A stretch of 44,389 nucleotides of DNA from a virus. Positions 1-10,009 of this stretch are shown here, one piece after another (the first letter of the stretch is position 1; each line of letters starts with the position of its first letter). A program made the position numbers and the translations under genes. Under the pieces are notes generated by a model. It saw only the letters and a list, made by a program, of their open reading frames with translations. It did no database searches and had not been told where the DNA came from. Where the stretch lies: IMG/VR virus record IMGVR_UViG_3300032245_001351, positions 1 through 44,389 of that record; one strand, 5' to 3'.

Positions 1-1367
1 CAGTTGATGAATATATGGGTAGAGTTTTAGATGTTGCAAAAGCTAGAGCATCAGCTGGATCAGCATATTCGTTCTTAGATCAAAAGAGTACAATATTTAG
101 CACAATAATGGCAGAAGCGTCTCACACCAATGCAGAAGCAGCAAGGCAAAATATAATAAGAAAAATGGGTGCAGACGGATTAACTGAAGCACAAAAAACA
201 GAATTTCAAAGACAATTAAATACTCTTCAGTATGCGTCAGACATGGATATATTTGCAGAAGAAGGCGTCAGCCATTTTAAGGTGCAAAAAGATTTTGTGG
301 GAATATTAAAAGCACCAACTAATGAACTCGGAGAAACAACTGTACAGGTAGGTTCAAGAATTATACTTCCTGGTGAAGTATTAAAAGATGTAATACAAAA
401 ACAAGAGGCAGCTGGAATACTTGGAGCTAAATCACTAGAAAGTGGTAGGGTGTCTTTGAGCGTTGCAAAAAGATCTGGCGAAGATATTGTTAACGCATTT
501 TGGAAAATGAAACCAGACGCTGTTGGAACAGATTATTTGCCAATAGCCAATCAGTTGATCGACGACGCTTTAGAGGCAGCACGTGTTGGAGAATTAGATA
601 ATTTAGTTGAAGCAGCAATGTCTAAAAATATAGCTTTAGTAAAAATGGGAACAGAGTTTAGACAAGCTATGGATATGGGTAAAATTACTAAAGATGAACT
701 AGCTAAAATATTATCTGATTCTATGGCTGAAGGTGGAATTGGTTATGCTAGTTTATCTGGAGAGCAAGCAGAAAGAACAATTAGAAATCTAAATGCTTTT
801 GGAGTCCAATTGTCAAACGACCAATTAACAACTGAAACCGCAGCATATTTAGATATGGTTGACGATACCGCAAGATTGGGAGCATGGTCGGATCAACAAG
901 CACTGGAAGCAAGTGGTTTAGTTGGACAAATGCAAGAAGCAGATTTAAAAGTTTTAGATACTTTAAATGCAAAAGCTAAAATACTTAGCGAAGCCGGCAC
1001 TACAAGAGAAGCAAGAAAAGCTTTAATTAGAGGTCAATTAGGTGGAGATGCAAGTGAAGCTCTAGTTTTCTTCATGCAAAATAAAAAAACAATATACGGA
1101 TCTGGATTAGGGCTACTTGCAGCTGGTGCTGGTTACTATATGTATAACAAGGTAAAAGAAAATCAAGTATACAATGAAACTTTAGAGGAGCAACCAACTC
1201 AAGGTTATTCTACTGGAAGAATGATGCAAGATACAATGCAACCACAGCAGTCTTCATTTAGAAGAGATCCACTAACTACCGCTGGAGTTGTTGGAAATTT
1301 AGATAGAAATAAAATAGGACATTACAAAATGGGGGCACAAAAAAATGCCCATCTTTTTGGAGGTTAA
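1..1367 (+). CDS. Probable virion/internal structural protein, 5' end outside window
   Basis: The reading frame is open to the left edge (codons from base 3), so the true start is probably upstream. The ATG at 15 is only the first Met visible and has no clear ribosome binding site. The visible 450 residues are largely helical and rich in Ala, Glu and Lys. They include a Gly/Ala-rich hydrophobic stretch near residues 363-380 (GSGLGLLAAGAGYYMY) that could span a membrane, then a polar, Gln-rich tail. I do not recognise a family. It is followed after 4 nt by a glycine-zipper protein and then a third Gly/Ala-rich protein, just before the terminase, so a virion or DNA-ejection role is a guess from context. 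Confidence 0.6.
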   Translation, partial: VDEYMGRVLDVAKARASAGSAYSFLDQKSTIFSTIMAEASHTNAEAARQNIIRKMGADGLTEAQKTEFQRQLNTLQYASDMDIFAEEGVSHFKVQKDFVGILKAPTNELGETTVQVGSRIILPGEVLKDVIQKQEAAGILGAKSLESGRVSLSVAKRSGEDIVNAFWKMKPDAVGTDYLPIANQLIDDALEAARVGELDNLVEAAMSKNIALVKMGTEFRQAMDMGKITKDELAKILSDSMAEGGIGYASLSGEQAERTIRNLNAFGVQLSNDQLTTETAAYLDMVDDTARLGAWSDQQALEASGLVGQMQEADLKVLDTLNAKAKILSEAGTTREARKALIRGQLGGDASEALVFFMQNKKTIYGSGLGLLAAGAGYYMYNKVKENQVYNETLEEQPTQGYSTGRMMQDTMQPQQSSFRRDPLTTAGVVGNLDRNKIGHYKMGAQKNAHLFGG

Positions 1368-1371
1368 TTAA

Positions 1372-2091
1372 ATGGGTTTATTAAAATATGGAAAATCAGT
1401 AGCTGGTCGAGCAACTTCTGGCTTGGGTATGAAAGTCGGGCTTGGAGCAGTATTTGGACTTGGAGTAGCTTCAGGAATAGGATCTTCGGTAAAAGAAGCA
1501 GCTTTCGATACTGCATTTGATAACCCTAATGCAGATGAAGCATTTATGGGAAGACCAATGTCATCTGGATTTTTGGGAGCATCTGCCACAGGTGGGGCAG
1601 CGGGAGCTATTGGTTTAGGTTTGGGAGCTGTTGCATTAGGCGCAGGATTAGGTGGTGGTGCTATAGCAAAAGCTATTCCTAAAGGAGTAGCAAATAGAGG
1701 CACATATATGGCAGCAGGTATTGCTGCTGGAGGAATTGCGGGCTTTTCTTCTCAGACAATGGGCGATGCACTTTCAACATATGGCGCAAGACCTTCTGCT
1801 GGAATGAATGTTGCCACAACTGGAATTGGAACAGCAATAGGTGGAACAATGGGTGCACTAGCACTTGCTGGAAGAGGAGTTAAGAAAGCAGCAATAGCTG
1901 GAGGAATAGGGGCAGCAATTGGTGGTTTAGCAGGTGCTGCTGCAGTTCCAGCAATGACAGCTTCTAGAGTTATGAATAATAGAGAACTTTTATCTAGAAG
2001 TCCTTACAACTCTTCTTTGAATACAGCACAAATGTTAAATGCATCGGGAGATATAGTCCTCGGAATGCACAACTCAAGAGGCGGATACTAA
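1372..2091 (+). CDS. Gly/Ala-rich glycine-zipper membrane-like protein
   Basis: A 239-residue protein of unknown function. Most of it is Gly/Ala with small residues spaced every three to four positions (for example GLGAVFGLGVASGIG, GAIGLGLGAVALGAGLGGG, AIAGGIGAAIGGLAGAAA). This is the pattern of glycine-zipper transmembrane helices, and at least four such hydrophobic stretches are visible. The C-terminal 40 residues are polar. It starts 4 nt after the previous gene and its TAA overlaps the next ATG by one base, so the three genes are probably co-translated. A membrane-active virion protein or holin-like protein are possible readings. Nothing in the sequence decides between them. Confidence 0.6.
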   Translation: MGLLKYGKSVAGRATSGLGMKVGLGAVFGLGVASGIGSSVKEAAFDTAFDNPNADEAFMGRPMSSGFLGASATGGAAGAIGLGLGAVALGAGLGGGAIAKAIPKGVANRGTYMAAGIAAGGIAGFSSQTMGDALSTYGARPSAGMNVATTGIGTAIGGTMGALALAGRGVKKAAIAGGIGAAIGGLAGAAAVPAMTASRVMNNRELLSRSPYNSSLNTAQMLNASGDIVLGMHNSRGGY

Positions 2092-3587
2092 TGCCAATAG
2101 ACCCAATGTCTGGAATGCCAACTCCATACACTCAAGATGAAATGCTTGATACGCCACTACCACTTAGGATGGCAGAAAGTCTTCCTGGCATTACTGCCGG
2201 TATTGGTTTTCAAGCTGGAAGAGGCGCTAGAACTATCATGGCTGGCGGCGGCTTTATGGATGACGCTAGATTTGGAGCTGGCAAAAAAGCTAGAAGATAT
2301 GGAGCTTTTAGAAAAAGTTCAAATACACTAAATGCAGCTGATATGGCTTCTGGTGAACAATATTTAAAATTTGGAAGAAGAAGTACAAGGGGAGCAAGAT
2401 TAGCAGCTGTAGGAGAAAAGCAACCATTGTTTTTTGGAGCTAGAGCTAATACAATAACAGCAAGGCCTAGGGCTCTAAGAAGAAACTCTAGCATAAGCGT
2501 ATTTGGCGGAAGTGAATCAACATACACATATGCACAAAGCGCAAGAAGTTTTGGTAAAAAAAGGTTTGGTCCATTAGGGAAACTAGCAGATGAAGTAGGA
2601 GCAGCTGAAGGCGAAAATATTTTAGGCCCCGGATTACTTGCATCAGTCACTGCTGGAAGAAGAATGGACCTCTTAGAAAGAAGAGCTTACGCTGGTAGTG
2701 CAAGAGCACTAGCTAAACTAGAAGGTTCAACTAAAGGAATTAGTAGAATAGCTAGTATGAATAATCCTTTATTATTAGCAAAAGGTGGAACAACACCAAT
2801 TGCATTAGCTCGTACATTAGGTCCTACTAGTGCTACTGGTGCTCCACTTCCTGGTGGAGTAGGTTCATTGCCAGCATCTGAAAGATTAAGAATGGCAAGA
2901 GAAACAATTGCTATATCTCCAACTCCAATAGAAGAAGGATTAGGAAAAGCAGTAACTGGTAAAGGTGTTGGCGAAGTTGGAGTGAGAGGAAACTTACTAG
3001 CCTCTGCTATGGCAGGTAAAGGCACTCGTTACATGGCTGGTTATTTTAGAGGAGCACAAGGATTTTTTGATGTAGCTGGATTAAGTGGAGAAGCAGCAAC
3101 AGGTGCTCAAAAAGCAGTCTCTCATTTAACTTCGGCTTTAGCTAAAACAAAGTATGTAGGAGAAGCAGCAGGATCAACAGCCGCAGAAGTCGCCGCAAAG
3201 CAAGCCCTTAAAGAAGGTGCATTTAAAACGCTTGGCGTTAAAGGCGTAACTGCAGCATTAGGCACTAAGGGTGGCGCAATGGCTCTTGGAGCCAGAGGCT
3301 TTGCTATGTCTCTTCCTGGTATAAATATGCTAGCTACAGCTTCTTTAATTTATGATCTTGGTAAAATGGGTGGCGAAATAATTAAAAGTGGAGTAAACTT
3401 AGCTAGAGACGCAGAAAAATCTTTACAAGGATCAATTAATAAACCTTTATTTGGCATGGGCTATAGAGATACAGAAGCCGCAGCCACATCAAGGTCTAGA
3501 GGTGTTATGGCTATACAAAATTCTAGATTAAATGCAAGAAGTGCATTGGGTAGTGAAGCAGCTATGATGGCTGCGCATTTTGGATAA
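2091..3587 (+). CDS. Arg/Gly/Ala-rich putative virion protein
   Basis: A 498-residue protein, unrecognised. The first 200 residues are basic, with many Arg-Gly-Ala and Arg-Arg pairs. The central and C-terminal parts are Ala/Gly-rich, with a hydrophobic segment near residues 395-425 (GGAMALGARGFAMSLPGIN). The stop of the preceding gene and this ATG share one base. Terminase starts 2 nt after its stop. Composition and position suggest a structural or internal protein that contacts DNA or membrane, but this is inference. Confidence 0.55.
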   Translation: MPIDPMSGMPTPYTQDEMLDTPLPLRMAESLPGITAGIGFQAGRGARTIMAGGGFMDDARFGAGKKARRYGAFRKSSNTLNAADMASGEQYLKFGRRSTRGARLAAVGEKQPLFFGARANTITARPRALRRNSSISVFGGSESTYTYAQSARSFGKKRFGPLGKLADEVGAAEGENILGPGLLASVTAGRRMDLLERRAYAGSARALAKLEGSTKGISRIASMNNPLLLAKGGTTPIALARTLGPTSATGAPLPGGVGSLPASERLRMARETIAISPTPIEEGLGKAVTGKGVGEVGVRGNLLASAMAGKGTRYMAGYFRGAQGFFDVAGLSGEAATGAQKAVSHLTSALAKTKYVGEAAGSTAAEVAAKQALKEGAFKTLGVKGVTAALGTKGGAMALGARGFAMSLPGINMLATASLIYDLGKMGGEIIKSGVNLARDAEKSLQGSINKPLFGMGYRDTEAAATSRSRGVMAIQNSRLNARSALGSEAAMMAAHFG

Positions 3588-3589
3588 TC

Positions 3590-5440
3590 ATGGATCATAA
3601 AACAAAAGAGTTTAGAAAAAGGCTAGAAAAACTATCTAGAGAAGATCTTTTAGAATTAATAAAAGATCAAGATATAGAATTGTTTAAACAAGTCAATAGA
3701 ATTGAATGGGTTTTTGAAAACAAACTTCAACATATAAACTGGGCAGATGGAACTCCAGTAACTAAAAGACTATTAAGCAATAGAGAATTATCACTATTAA
3801 TAGATGAACCTTTTGAGATAGATAGAGATTTATTAGATCTCGGAATATCTGGCGAACAACAAAGACAAATGCACGTAGCAAAAGATCCAGTTGTTTGGGC
3901 TAAAAACTTTTTGCAAGTTAATCCAAGAGTATATCAAATTCTAATATTAAGAGATCCTTCACTTAGAAAAGTTTTAAGAGCTGGTCGTCGTTTAGGTAAA
4001 ACCTTTACACTTGCAATAACACTACTTCATTATAGTTATACTCATAAAGACGGAAGATGTCTAGTTATTGCGCCAATGAAAACTCAAGTAGAATTAATAT
4101 ATCAAGAGATTGGTAGAATTGCCGGAAAAAACGAAGTAGTTACAAACTCTATAACAAGAAAAGTAAGCAGCCCTCAATTTATGATGGAATTTTCTAATGG
4201 TTCAACTATTAGATTCTTTACCTCAGGAATGAGATCAGGTGGAAAATCAGACGTAGCTCGTGGTCAGGAAGCACACGTGATTGTGTTAGATGAAATGGAC
4301 TACATGCATACTGATGACCTGGATGCATTGTACGCGATGCTCCAGAAGACAGCTGAAGACCAACCAGACAAGATGATGATAGGAGCTTCTACTCCAACTG
4401 GTAGAAGAGAGAAATTCTGGGAGTGGTGTAGGTCAGATAGATTTAAAGAATTTTGGTTTCCTTCTTATTGCAACCCATATTTTTCTAAAGATCAAGAAGA
4501 TGAATTCCGTGAACAGTATACTGAAATGGGTTATCGACACGAAATAGAAGCAGACTGGGGAGAAGACTCAGAAGGTGTATACCCAAGAAAATATGTTGAC
4601 AAAGCTTTCATAAGTCCTTCTTGGTCATATGAGCCTCAAATTTTTTCAGCGAGATCATTTCATGTTATTGGTGTTGACTGGGACAAATACGGAGCAGGTA
4701 CAAACATAGTTGTGGTTGAAGCATGCGCAGATAATTACGAAGATGAAAGATTTAGAGGAAGATGCAGAGTCGCCTATCGAGAAGAAATTGATAGATCTGA
4801 ATATACTTTAACTAAAGCCGTAGATAGAATATATGAATTAAATGATATATTTAAACCAAAACACATTTACGTTGACAGAGGTTTTGGTGAAGTTCAAGTA
4901 GAACTACTTCATAAATACGGAATGGAAAATCCAAGATCAGGTCTAAAGGAAAAAGTTAAAGGCGTGTCTTTTGCTGAGTCCATAGAAGTTAGAGATCCTT
5001 ACACTAAGATGTTAGTAAAAAAAGAAATGAAACCATTTATGGTTGATAATCTTCGCCAATTCTTAGAAAAAGAAAGAATACTATTTCCCGAAACTGATGA
5101 AGAGCTTTATTTGCAATTAATTTCTTATGTTGTAGTTAGAACTACTCAAATAGGTAGACCAATATTTGAAGCAAGCGGAACTGCTATGGATCACGCGCAC
5201 GACGCACTCATGCTCGCACTACTTTCAATAACTCAAAATTATGGAGAGTTCTCTAAAGGTAATTACGCAATGAATACAGAATCTTTCTCTAATGACTTTT
5301 ACATGCCAAAAGCTAATACAGTAAAAGATGAAGAAGATGCTCCAAAGTATGCTATATCTGGAAGAGCAGGAAAACTATCTCCAACAAAATTTACTAAAAA
5401 AAGTTCATCTATTAGCAAATCACAAAGAAAGATGTTCTAG
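3590..5440 (+). CDS. terL: Terminase large subunit (ATPase-nuclease)
   Basis: The motor that packages DNA into the prohead and cuts the concatemer. 616 residues, a normal TerL length. The ATPase domain shows Walker A AGRRLGKT at residues 131-138, Walker B VIVLDE at 230-235 with the catalytic Glu, and a coupling motif IGASTP at about 264-269. The RNase H-like nuclease domain follows, with acidic residues in GVDWDKYG (about D363), IYVDRG (about D429) and DHAHDAL (about 534-538). The first 90 residues are a charged helical region. It starts 2 nt after the previous gene with no strong ribosome binding site, consistent with coupled translation. No small terminase is recognisable in the window. Confidence 0.96.
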   Translation: MDHKTKEFRKRLEKLSREDLLELIKDQDIELFKQVNRIEWVFENKLQHINWADGTPVTKRLLSNRELSLLIDEPFEIDRDLLDLGISGEQQRQMHVAKDPVVWAKNFLQVNPRVYQILILRDPSLRKVLRAGRRLGKTFTLAITLLHYSYTHKDGRCLVIAPMKTQVELIYQEIGRIAGKNEVVTNSITRKVSSPQFMMEFSNGSTIRFFTSGMRSGGKSDVARGQEAHVIVLDEMDYMHTDDLDALYAMLQKTAEDQPDKMMIGASTPTGRREKFWEWCRSDRFKEFWFPSYCNPYFSKDQEDEFREQYTEMGYRHEIEADWGEDSEGVYPRKYVDKAFISPSWSYEPQIFSARSFHVIGVDWDKYGAGTNIVVVEACADNYEDERFRGRCRVAYREEIDRSEYTLTKAVDRIYELNDIFKPKHIYVDRGFGEVQVELLHKYGMENPRSGLKEKVKGVSFAESIEVRDPYTKMLVKKEMKPFMVDNLRQFLEKERILFPETDEELYLQLISYVVVRTTQIGRPIFEASGTAMDHAHDALMLALLSITQNYGEFSKGNYAMNTESFSNDFYMPKANTVKDEEDAPKYAISGRAGKLSPTKFTKKSSSISKSQRKMF

Positions 5441-5447
5441 GTAAGTC

Positions 5448-7019
5448 ATGTCTATAAACAACGCTAAAAACGATTACATAAAACAAGAAAATGTATTTTC
5501 GGATTATAACACAGACGTATCTTTTTATGAGTACAAATCTAGAGATGAAATTATACAAGATAATTATCCAGGTGGCGCACCAATAGATTTAGATTACGCA
5601 TTAAATAAAGATTTTAATGTTAATTTAAACTTTTTAAAAAACCAATCATTTTCAATATACAAATATATTGAAACATCAATTCAAGCAATTGAAAAATTAT
5701 TATTAAATGTTTACTTAAATCCAACATTAACACCAAACTTAGAAGAATCACATTCAAAACTATGGGAGGAATTATGCAAGTATAACAGCGTAGATGAAGT
5801 TCAAGCAGAATTTGTCTGCTTTGAAGAGTATATGTTTGCAGAAAGATCAATGTCCACAGTGGCAAGAAGATTAATAGCTGAATTTAATCAAGTTTCTTCA
5901 CAAAGTGTTTTTTCTTATTTATTAAACTTTAGAAGTTTATTAAAGGCAATGTTAAATGAAGCTTTTTATATTAAAAATTTTATAATGATAAATTTCCCAG
6001 AGGAGTATGAAGATGACTCACAGAAAGAAGTCGCAATACAGTTCGACGCATGGTCAAAGGTCGCAGCACAAAGCACGCAACGCATTATGCAATCGATCAC
6101 ATCATCACCAGGAGAAATTCCTGTTACCGAGCTGGATCAAGTCTCTGAAAAACAAGCCGTTGAATTCCAAGCATTTTTTTCGATTAGATTAGAATCAATT
6201 AATGAAGAAATAATAAATTTATTAAATGCTCTTAAGAGAGACTATGTAGATAATTGTTCAATTTTTTATGATAGATATCTTACACAAAGTTTAAACTTTA
6301 AAACAAAAATAGTTTCACCAATGGAATTGAACTATTACACAACAGTGTTTTCTTCTAAGTGTCCAAGCTTAACTGAAGAATTAGTTATTGCCACAAATGT
6401 GATGAATGCTAACTTTGGAATGGTTCTTACAGATTTAATTCAAAGAAATCAAATCATTAGATCAAAAGTAGAAAAGATAATAGAATTAGTTGAGGAAAAA
6501 AGAAAATACTCAAATTATATTTATCAACTTTCATATAAAGGTCAACCAAAAAAGATAATTTTAAAAACAGCTGACAAAGATGATAAAGAAAAATATTCTC
6601 AAATATATCAGCAATCATATATAACCTATAAAGATCAAAGTGATTTAATTTCAGACCATGGAAGTTTACATAACTTAACAGAAAATCATCATCCTCAATA
6701 TCTTTTGAGAGATGGAGGAATTATCACAGGAGATATAACTGTTGAAAATGGCGCAAAAATAGATGGAGTTTCTTTATCAAAACATGGTCATACTGGAGCA
6801 GATGGTTCGGTTAAAATAAAATCAACAGATATAGATTATGATACTCCAAGAGAAGAAGGTTTAACAGGAACACCATTGCCAACCAATATAGAAATTACAG
6901 ATATCAAACAAGATATAATAGATGGTGGAATTCCTGTGGTTGACGCAATACTATCTATTGAAGTTAGCGATACTGATTCAAAAAACTATGAATATGAAGT
7001 TTCCATATATGAGGTTTAA
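5448..7019 (+). CDS. Putative neck/tail adhesin with C-terminal fibre module
   Basis: 523 residues. The first ~380 are helical and not recognised, with much Glu, Gln and Asn. From about residue 400 there is a His/Asp/Gly-rich stretch (DHGSLHNLTENHHPQYL, then LSKHGHTGADGSV) of the kind seen at collar, baseplate or fibre attachment regions of phage proteins. The C-terminus is beta-rich. The gene begins 7 nt after terL and is followed 2 nt later by another unknown gene and then a fibre. I infer a structural role in the tail or neck. The exact function is unknown. Confidence 0.6.
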   Translation: MSINNAKNDYIKQENVFSDYNTDVSFYEYKSRDEIIQDNYPGGAPIDLDYALNKDFNVNLNFLKNQSFSIYKYIETSIQAIEKLLLNVYLNPTLTPNLEESHSKLWEELCKYNSVDEVQAEFVCFEEYMFAERSMSTVARRLIAEFNQVSSQSVFSYLLNFRSLLKAMLNEAFYIKNFIMINFPEEYEDDSQKEVAIQFDAWSKVAAQSTQRIMQSITSSPGEIPVTELDQVSEKQAVEFQAFFSIRLESINEEIINLLNALKRDYVDNCSIFYDRYLTQSLNFKTKIVSPMELNYYTTVFSSKCPSLTEELVIATNVMNANFGMVLTDLIQRNQIIRSKVEKIIELVEEKRKYSNYIYQLSYKGQPKKIILKTADKDDKEKYSQIYQQSYITYKDQSDLISDHGSLHNLTENHHPQYLLRDGGIITGDITVENGAKIDGVSLSKHGHTGADGSVKIKSTDIDYDTPREEGLTGTPLPTNIEITDIKQDIIDGGIPVVDAILSIEVSDTDSKNYEYEVSIYEV

Positions 7020-7021
7020 TT

Positions 7022-7954
7022 ATGGCTTGGTTTAAATATCTTGATTTAGATGGAAAAGACGCATATCCAAATTTAAAGAAAAAAATAACTTTTCCAACAC
7101 CAAAAGAATCAATAGCAAAAAACGATTGGCTATTTGCTGACATAACAGATTTAAATATAGACACTTTTTATACATTAACTCAAACAAATGCTATATTTGA
7201 AAAAAGTGAATCAATTGAACCAGATTCATATTTAGTTGTTTACGAAGACGTATCAGTGATAGGAACTGAATTTGTTCCGGTTATAACTCAGATAGTTGGT
7301 AATCTATTATATTTCAAAGCGGCAGAAGATCACCCCAAAGACATCAATATAAACAAGCAATATAGTTTGTATTATAAAACTCCTAATTTAAAATTAATTA
7401 AAAAAGTTTCAACCAATTACCAAGCCTGCCAAGAGAGCGAAGCAGAATTTGTGTCTTCAGAAGAAGATGTCAATCCTTCTTCATATGTTAGAAATTTAAC
7501 TAGCACAACACACTACGCACTATCATTTGTTAATACTGAACTAAACTGGAAAGAAGGAGTTTCTATTTCTTCAGGAGCTTCATTAATAGGAACTTTTACA
7601 GGACCTAATTTATTTATCTATTCTGATAAAGGCCCAGATTATGGAAAGTTTAAATTAAGAATAACATCTTATGGCGAAGATACAGAAGTAAATAATAAAG
7701 TAGAATTAGATTGGACCTATGTAGATTTGTATAGTCAAACAAAAACTTCAGAATCTTTAGTGTTTTCAAAAACAAATTTAAATTATAAAACTTATGTATT
7801 TGAATTGGTATCTGATTTTGAAAAAAACTTACTATCTTCTGATGGAAAGATAAACATAAAGAAATATACATTTAGTTTAGATAATTCTTTGACTTTAGAA
7901 AAAGAAGAAATTAGTTCTACTCTGCTAGCAAGAGTTATAACAGGAGCAGCATAA
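7022..7954 (+). CDS. Putative structural protein, beta-rich
   Basis: 310 residues with alternating hydrophobic/polar strands and no motif I recognise. It has no signal peptide and no clear membrane segment. It begins 2 nt after the upstream structural gene, and the next gene (a fibre with a fibronectin-like N-terminus) begins 1 nt after its stop. This suggests a translationally linked set of adhesin or baseplate components. Function is inferred only from position. Confidence 0.55.
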   Translation: MAWFKYLDLDGKDAYPNLKKKITFPTPKESIAKNDWLFADITDLNIDTFYTLTQTNAIFEKSESIEPDSYLVVYEDVSVIGTEFVPVITQIVGNLLYFKAAEDHPKDININKQYSLYYKTPNLKLIKKVSTNYQACQESEAEFVSSEEDVNPSSYVRNLTSTTHYALSFVNTELNWKEGVSISSGASLIGTFTGPNLFIYSDKGPDYGKFKLRITSYGEDTEVNNKVELDWTYVDLYSQTKTSESLVFSKTNLNYKTYVFELVSDFEKNLLSSDGKINIKKYTFSLDNSLTLEKEEISSTLLARVITGAA

Positions 7955-7955
7955 A

Positions 7956-9729
7956 ATGGCAATAATAAAAAAGAAAATAGAAAATTTAAAACCTGGAAAG
8001 AATTACATAATCAGTGTTCGTACAAAAAATCCTGACCTAAATGTTTTTTCAGAAAGTTCTAATTCAATATTAGTTAATATTCCAAAAGATACAACTGTTC
8101 CAAATGACATCCAAAACTTAAATCTCTATGCCTCGTTTGAAAAGGTAATGTTTACTTTTGATTACAGCACAGATCCAGATATATCTAGCTATGAATATGA
8201 ATTATATGATAATGGGGCAGGAACAGGAACTCCAGTTTCAAAAGGTTTTAACTCAGCAAATGTTTTTACAGTTTCCGTAACCAACAGTACTGATACAACA
8301 ACTAAAACGTATTGGGGTAGAGTTAGAGGAATCGACACAAGCGACAACGCAGGAGCTTGGACAGCAATAAGACAAACGGATCAATCAACACCTTTGATTA
8401 ACAGCCAGTATATAAATAGCTTAACAGCTTCTAAAATTACAGCTGGAACAATAGGTTCTCAAACAATAATCTTAAACCGGAACAAACTCAATAATAAGAT
8501 CCAACAACTATGCTGCAGCTAATACTACATTTGGTGGAACTGGTTGGAAAATAAGTGGTGACGGTAAAGCTGTTTTTAATGATGCAAGCATTAGATCAAG
8601 TTTAGATATTGGAGAAGATGCAGGAACTTCAGATGCAACATCATTCCACGTCGATGCTAATGGCAATATGTGGAGCGGCTCAAACAGCACTAGCTTTGCT
8701 ACAGCTCCATTTAAGGTAACCAATACTGGAGACGTCACTGCTAACAGTTTGACTTTAACTGGAGAAACAGTTATCGAAAATGGCAATGACGCATCAATAT
8801 TTATAACAACAAATACAGACGGCATCGGAGTTTACAATGATGCAAATACTGCTTTTTATGTTGATGGAAATGAAAATTTTTCTTTAGGTGAAAAATTAAC
8901 CTGGGATGGAACAACATTAAACATTTCAGGAAATGTTGACATAACCGGAGGCGGTGCACTAACCCTTATACAAAGTGCTCAAGATACTGCAGACGACGCC
9001 TATTCAGAAGCAGTAACAAGAATTTTACCCGGTGAATTAGAAGCTAGAATAGGAGATAGCGTAACTAATATTAGTGGTGGAAAAATTACAACAGGAACTA
9101 TAGACGCTAACCTAATTACTGCTGGCACACTAAGCGCAGATAGAATCTTTGGTGGAACTATATCCGGATCGTCAATTAACGTAGACCTTGATATTAAATG
9201 TGGAACAGGAACATTAAGAGTTGGTAATAATAGAGGACTCCAGTCCGATGGAACATTTGCAACCACTACAAGTACAACCACCTGCAGAGTCCATGCCTTT
9301 GGCTCATATGGTAGTGAAGTTTTCAGAGCACCAGCTTCTAGAAGAGAACTAAAAGAAAATATTGAAGATATATCAGGTGCAACTGAGATATTAAAAAAAT
9401 TACGACCTAGAAAATTTAATTGGAAAATAGATGCGCATGATCCGATGGACCCAATCACAGGTAGGCCATGGACGGATGAAGCTAAGGCTATAAACGAATT
9501 TAATAAAGCTTTTGGTTTTATAGCTGAAGAAGTTGCTGAAGATTATCCAGCTTTGGCATTGTATAATTCTCCTAAACATCTTCCATCTGAAGATCCAGAA
9601 TCATATTTTGATATAGCCTCCTGGACACCGGCGATGTGGAAGGATATGGATATGATTCCTCTTTTAGTTAAATCTATTCAAGAGTTGTCAGCAAGAGTAG
9701 AAGAACTTGAGTCTAAACTAAACTCGTGA
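7956..9729 (+). CDS. Tail fibre with S74 chaperone domain, expressed by +1 shift at CGG
   Basis: Read as one gene of about 590 residues with a +1 shift at 8478. Codons 1-174 (7956-8477) encode a fibronectin-III-like region (ENLKPGKNYIISV, then TYWGRVRGIDTSDNAG) and a KITAGTIGSQT fibre motif. Reading must then skip the C of CGG and continue from GGA at 8479 (GTNSIIRS...). The shifted frame gives beta-helix-like fibre repeats and, from about residue 461, a peptidase-S74 intramolecular chaperone (SRRELKENI, FGFIAEEVAED, then a C-terminal coiled coil), which normally trimerises and is cleaved off. Without the shift, translation stops at 8522 after 188 codons. The two halves make sense only together, so this is not two genes. 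An assembly error is the alternative, but see the CGG pattern. Confidence 0.85.
8475..8482 (+). other. +1 recoding site 1 (AAC-CGG-A)
   Basis: The in-frame triplet CGG lies at 8478-8480. The upstream frame ends with ATC TTA AAC. Skipping C8478 gives GGA ACA AAC TCA and restores the fibre frame. No slippery tandem codon or obvious 3' stem is visible. Confidence 0.8.
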
Positions 9730-9735
9730 TATACT
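9727..9735 (+). promoter_or_regulatory. Extended -10 promoter candidate
   Basis: TGATATACT (TG-n-TATACT) overlaps the stop codon of the fibre gene and lies 35 nt before the next ATG. The same TGATATANT pattern recurs at 23614, 30730 (both strands) and 35112. No -35 box is evident. Confidence 0.45.
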
Positions 9736-9769
9736 AAAACGATATCTATTTTAGACACAAAGGATAATT

Positions 9770-9952
9770 ATGAGCGACGCAAATACAGAAGAAGTTAAGA
9801 AAGATTTCTCAGTTGAGATTAAAATCAGCGAGCAAAACCTTTCCTACAGAAGCGACTTTGCAGAAGCTGAGACAGTTTTTTGGTTGGAAGCAGTAAAAGA
9901 TCTTATTATTAAGAATGCTTTCAATAAAGCTGGCTTAGATCAAGCAAACTAA
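9770..9952 (+). CDS. Small acidic protein of unknown function
   Basis: 60 residues, charged (Glu/Asp/Lys-rich) and mostly helical, with no recognised motif. A ribosome binding site AAAGGA lies 6 nt before ATG, and an extended -10 element lies 35 nt upstream, so it probably has its own promoter. It lies directly before the hairpin/promoter region of the portal gene. Function is unknown. Confidence 0.6.
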   Translation: MSDANTEEVKKDFSVEIKISEQNLSYRSDFAEAETVFWLEAVKDLIIKNAFNKAGLDQAN

Positions 9953-9966
9953 CTTATAAAAATATG

Positions 9967-9992
9967 ATCTAATAAGTACTATTTTATTAGAT
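9967..9992 (+). promoter_or_regulatory. Hairpin with TACTAT element before portal gene
   Basis: A perfect 9-bp inverted repeat (ATCTAATAA / TTATTAGAT) encloses an 8-nt loop containing TACTAT (9977-9982), 33 nt before the portal ATG. It could be a terminator for the small upstream gene, a promoter, or an mRNA leader structure. The TACTAT element recurs before eight other genes. Confidence 0.5.
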
Positions 9993-10009
9993 TTATACAG
10001 GAGCTTTAA

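Noticed and set aside
8668-9729. A separate gene starting at 8668 after the 188-aa gene
   Set aside because: The frame is open far upstream to 8479 and continues the protein text across the CGG; there is no RBS before 8668.
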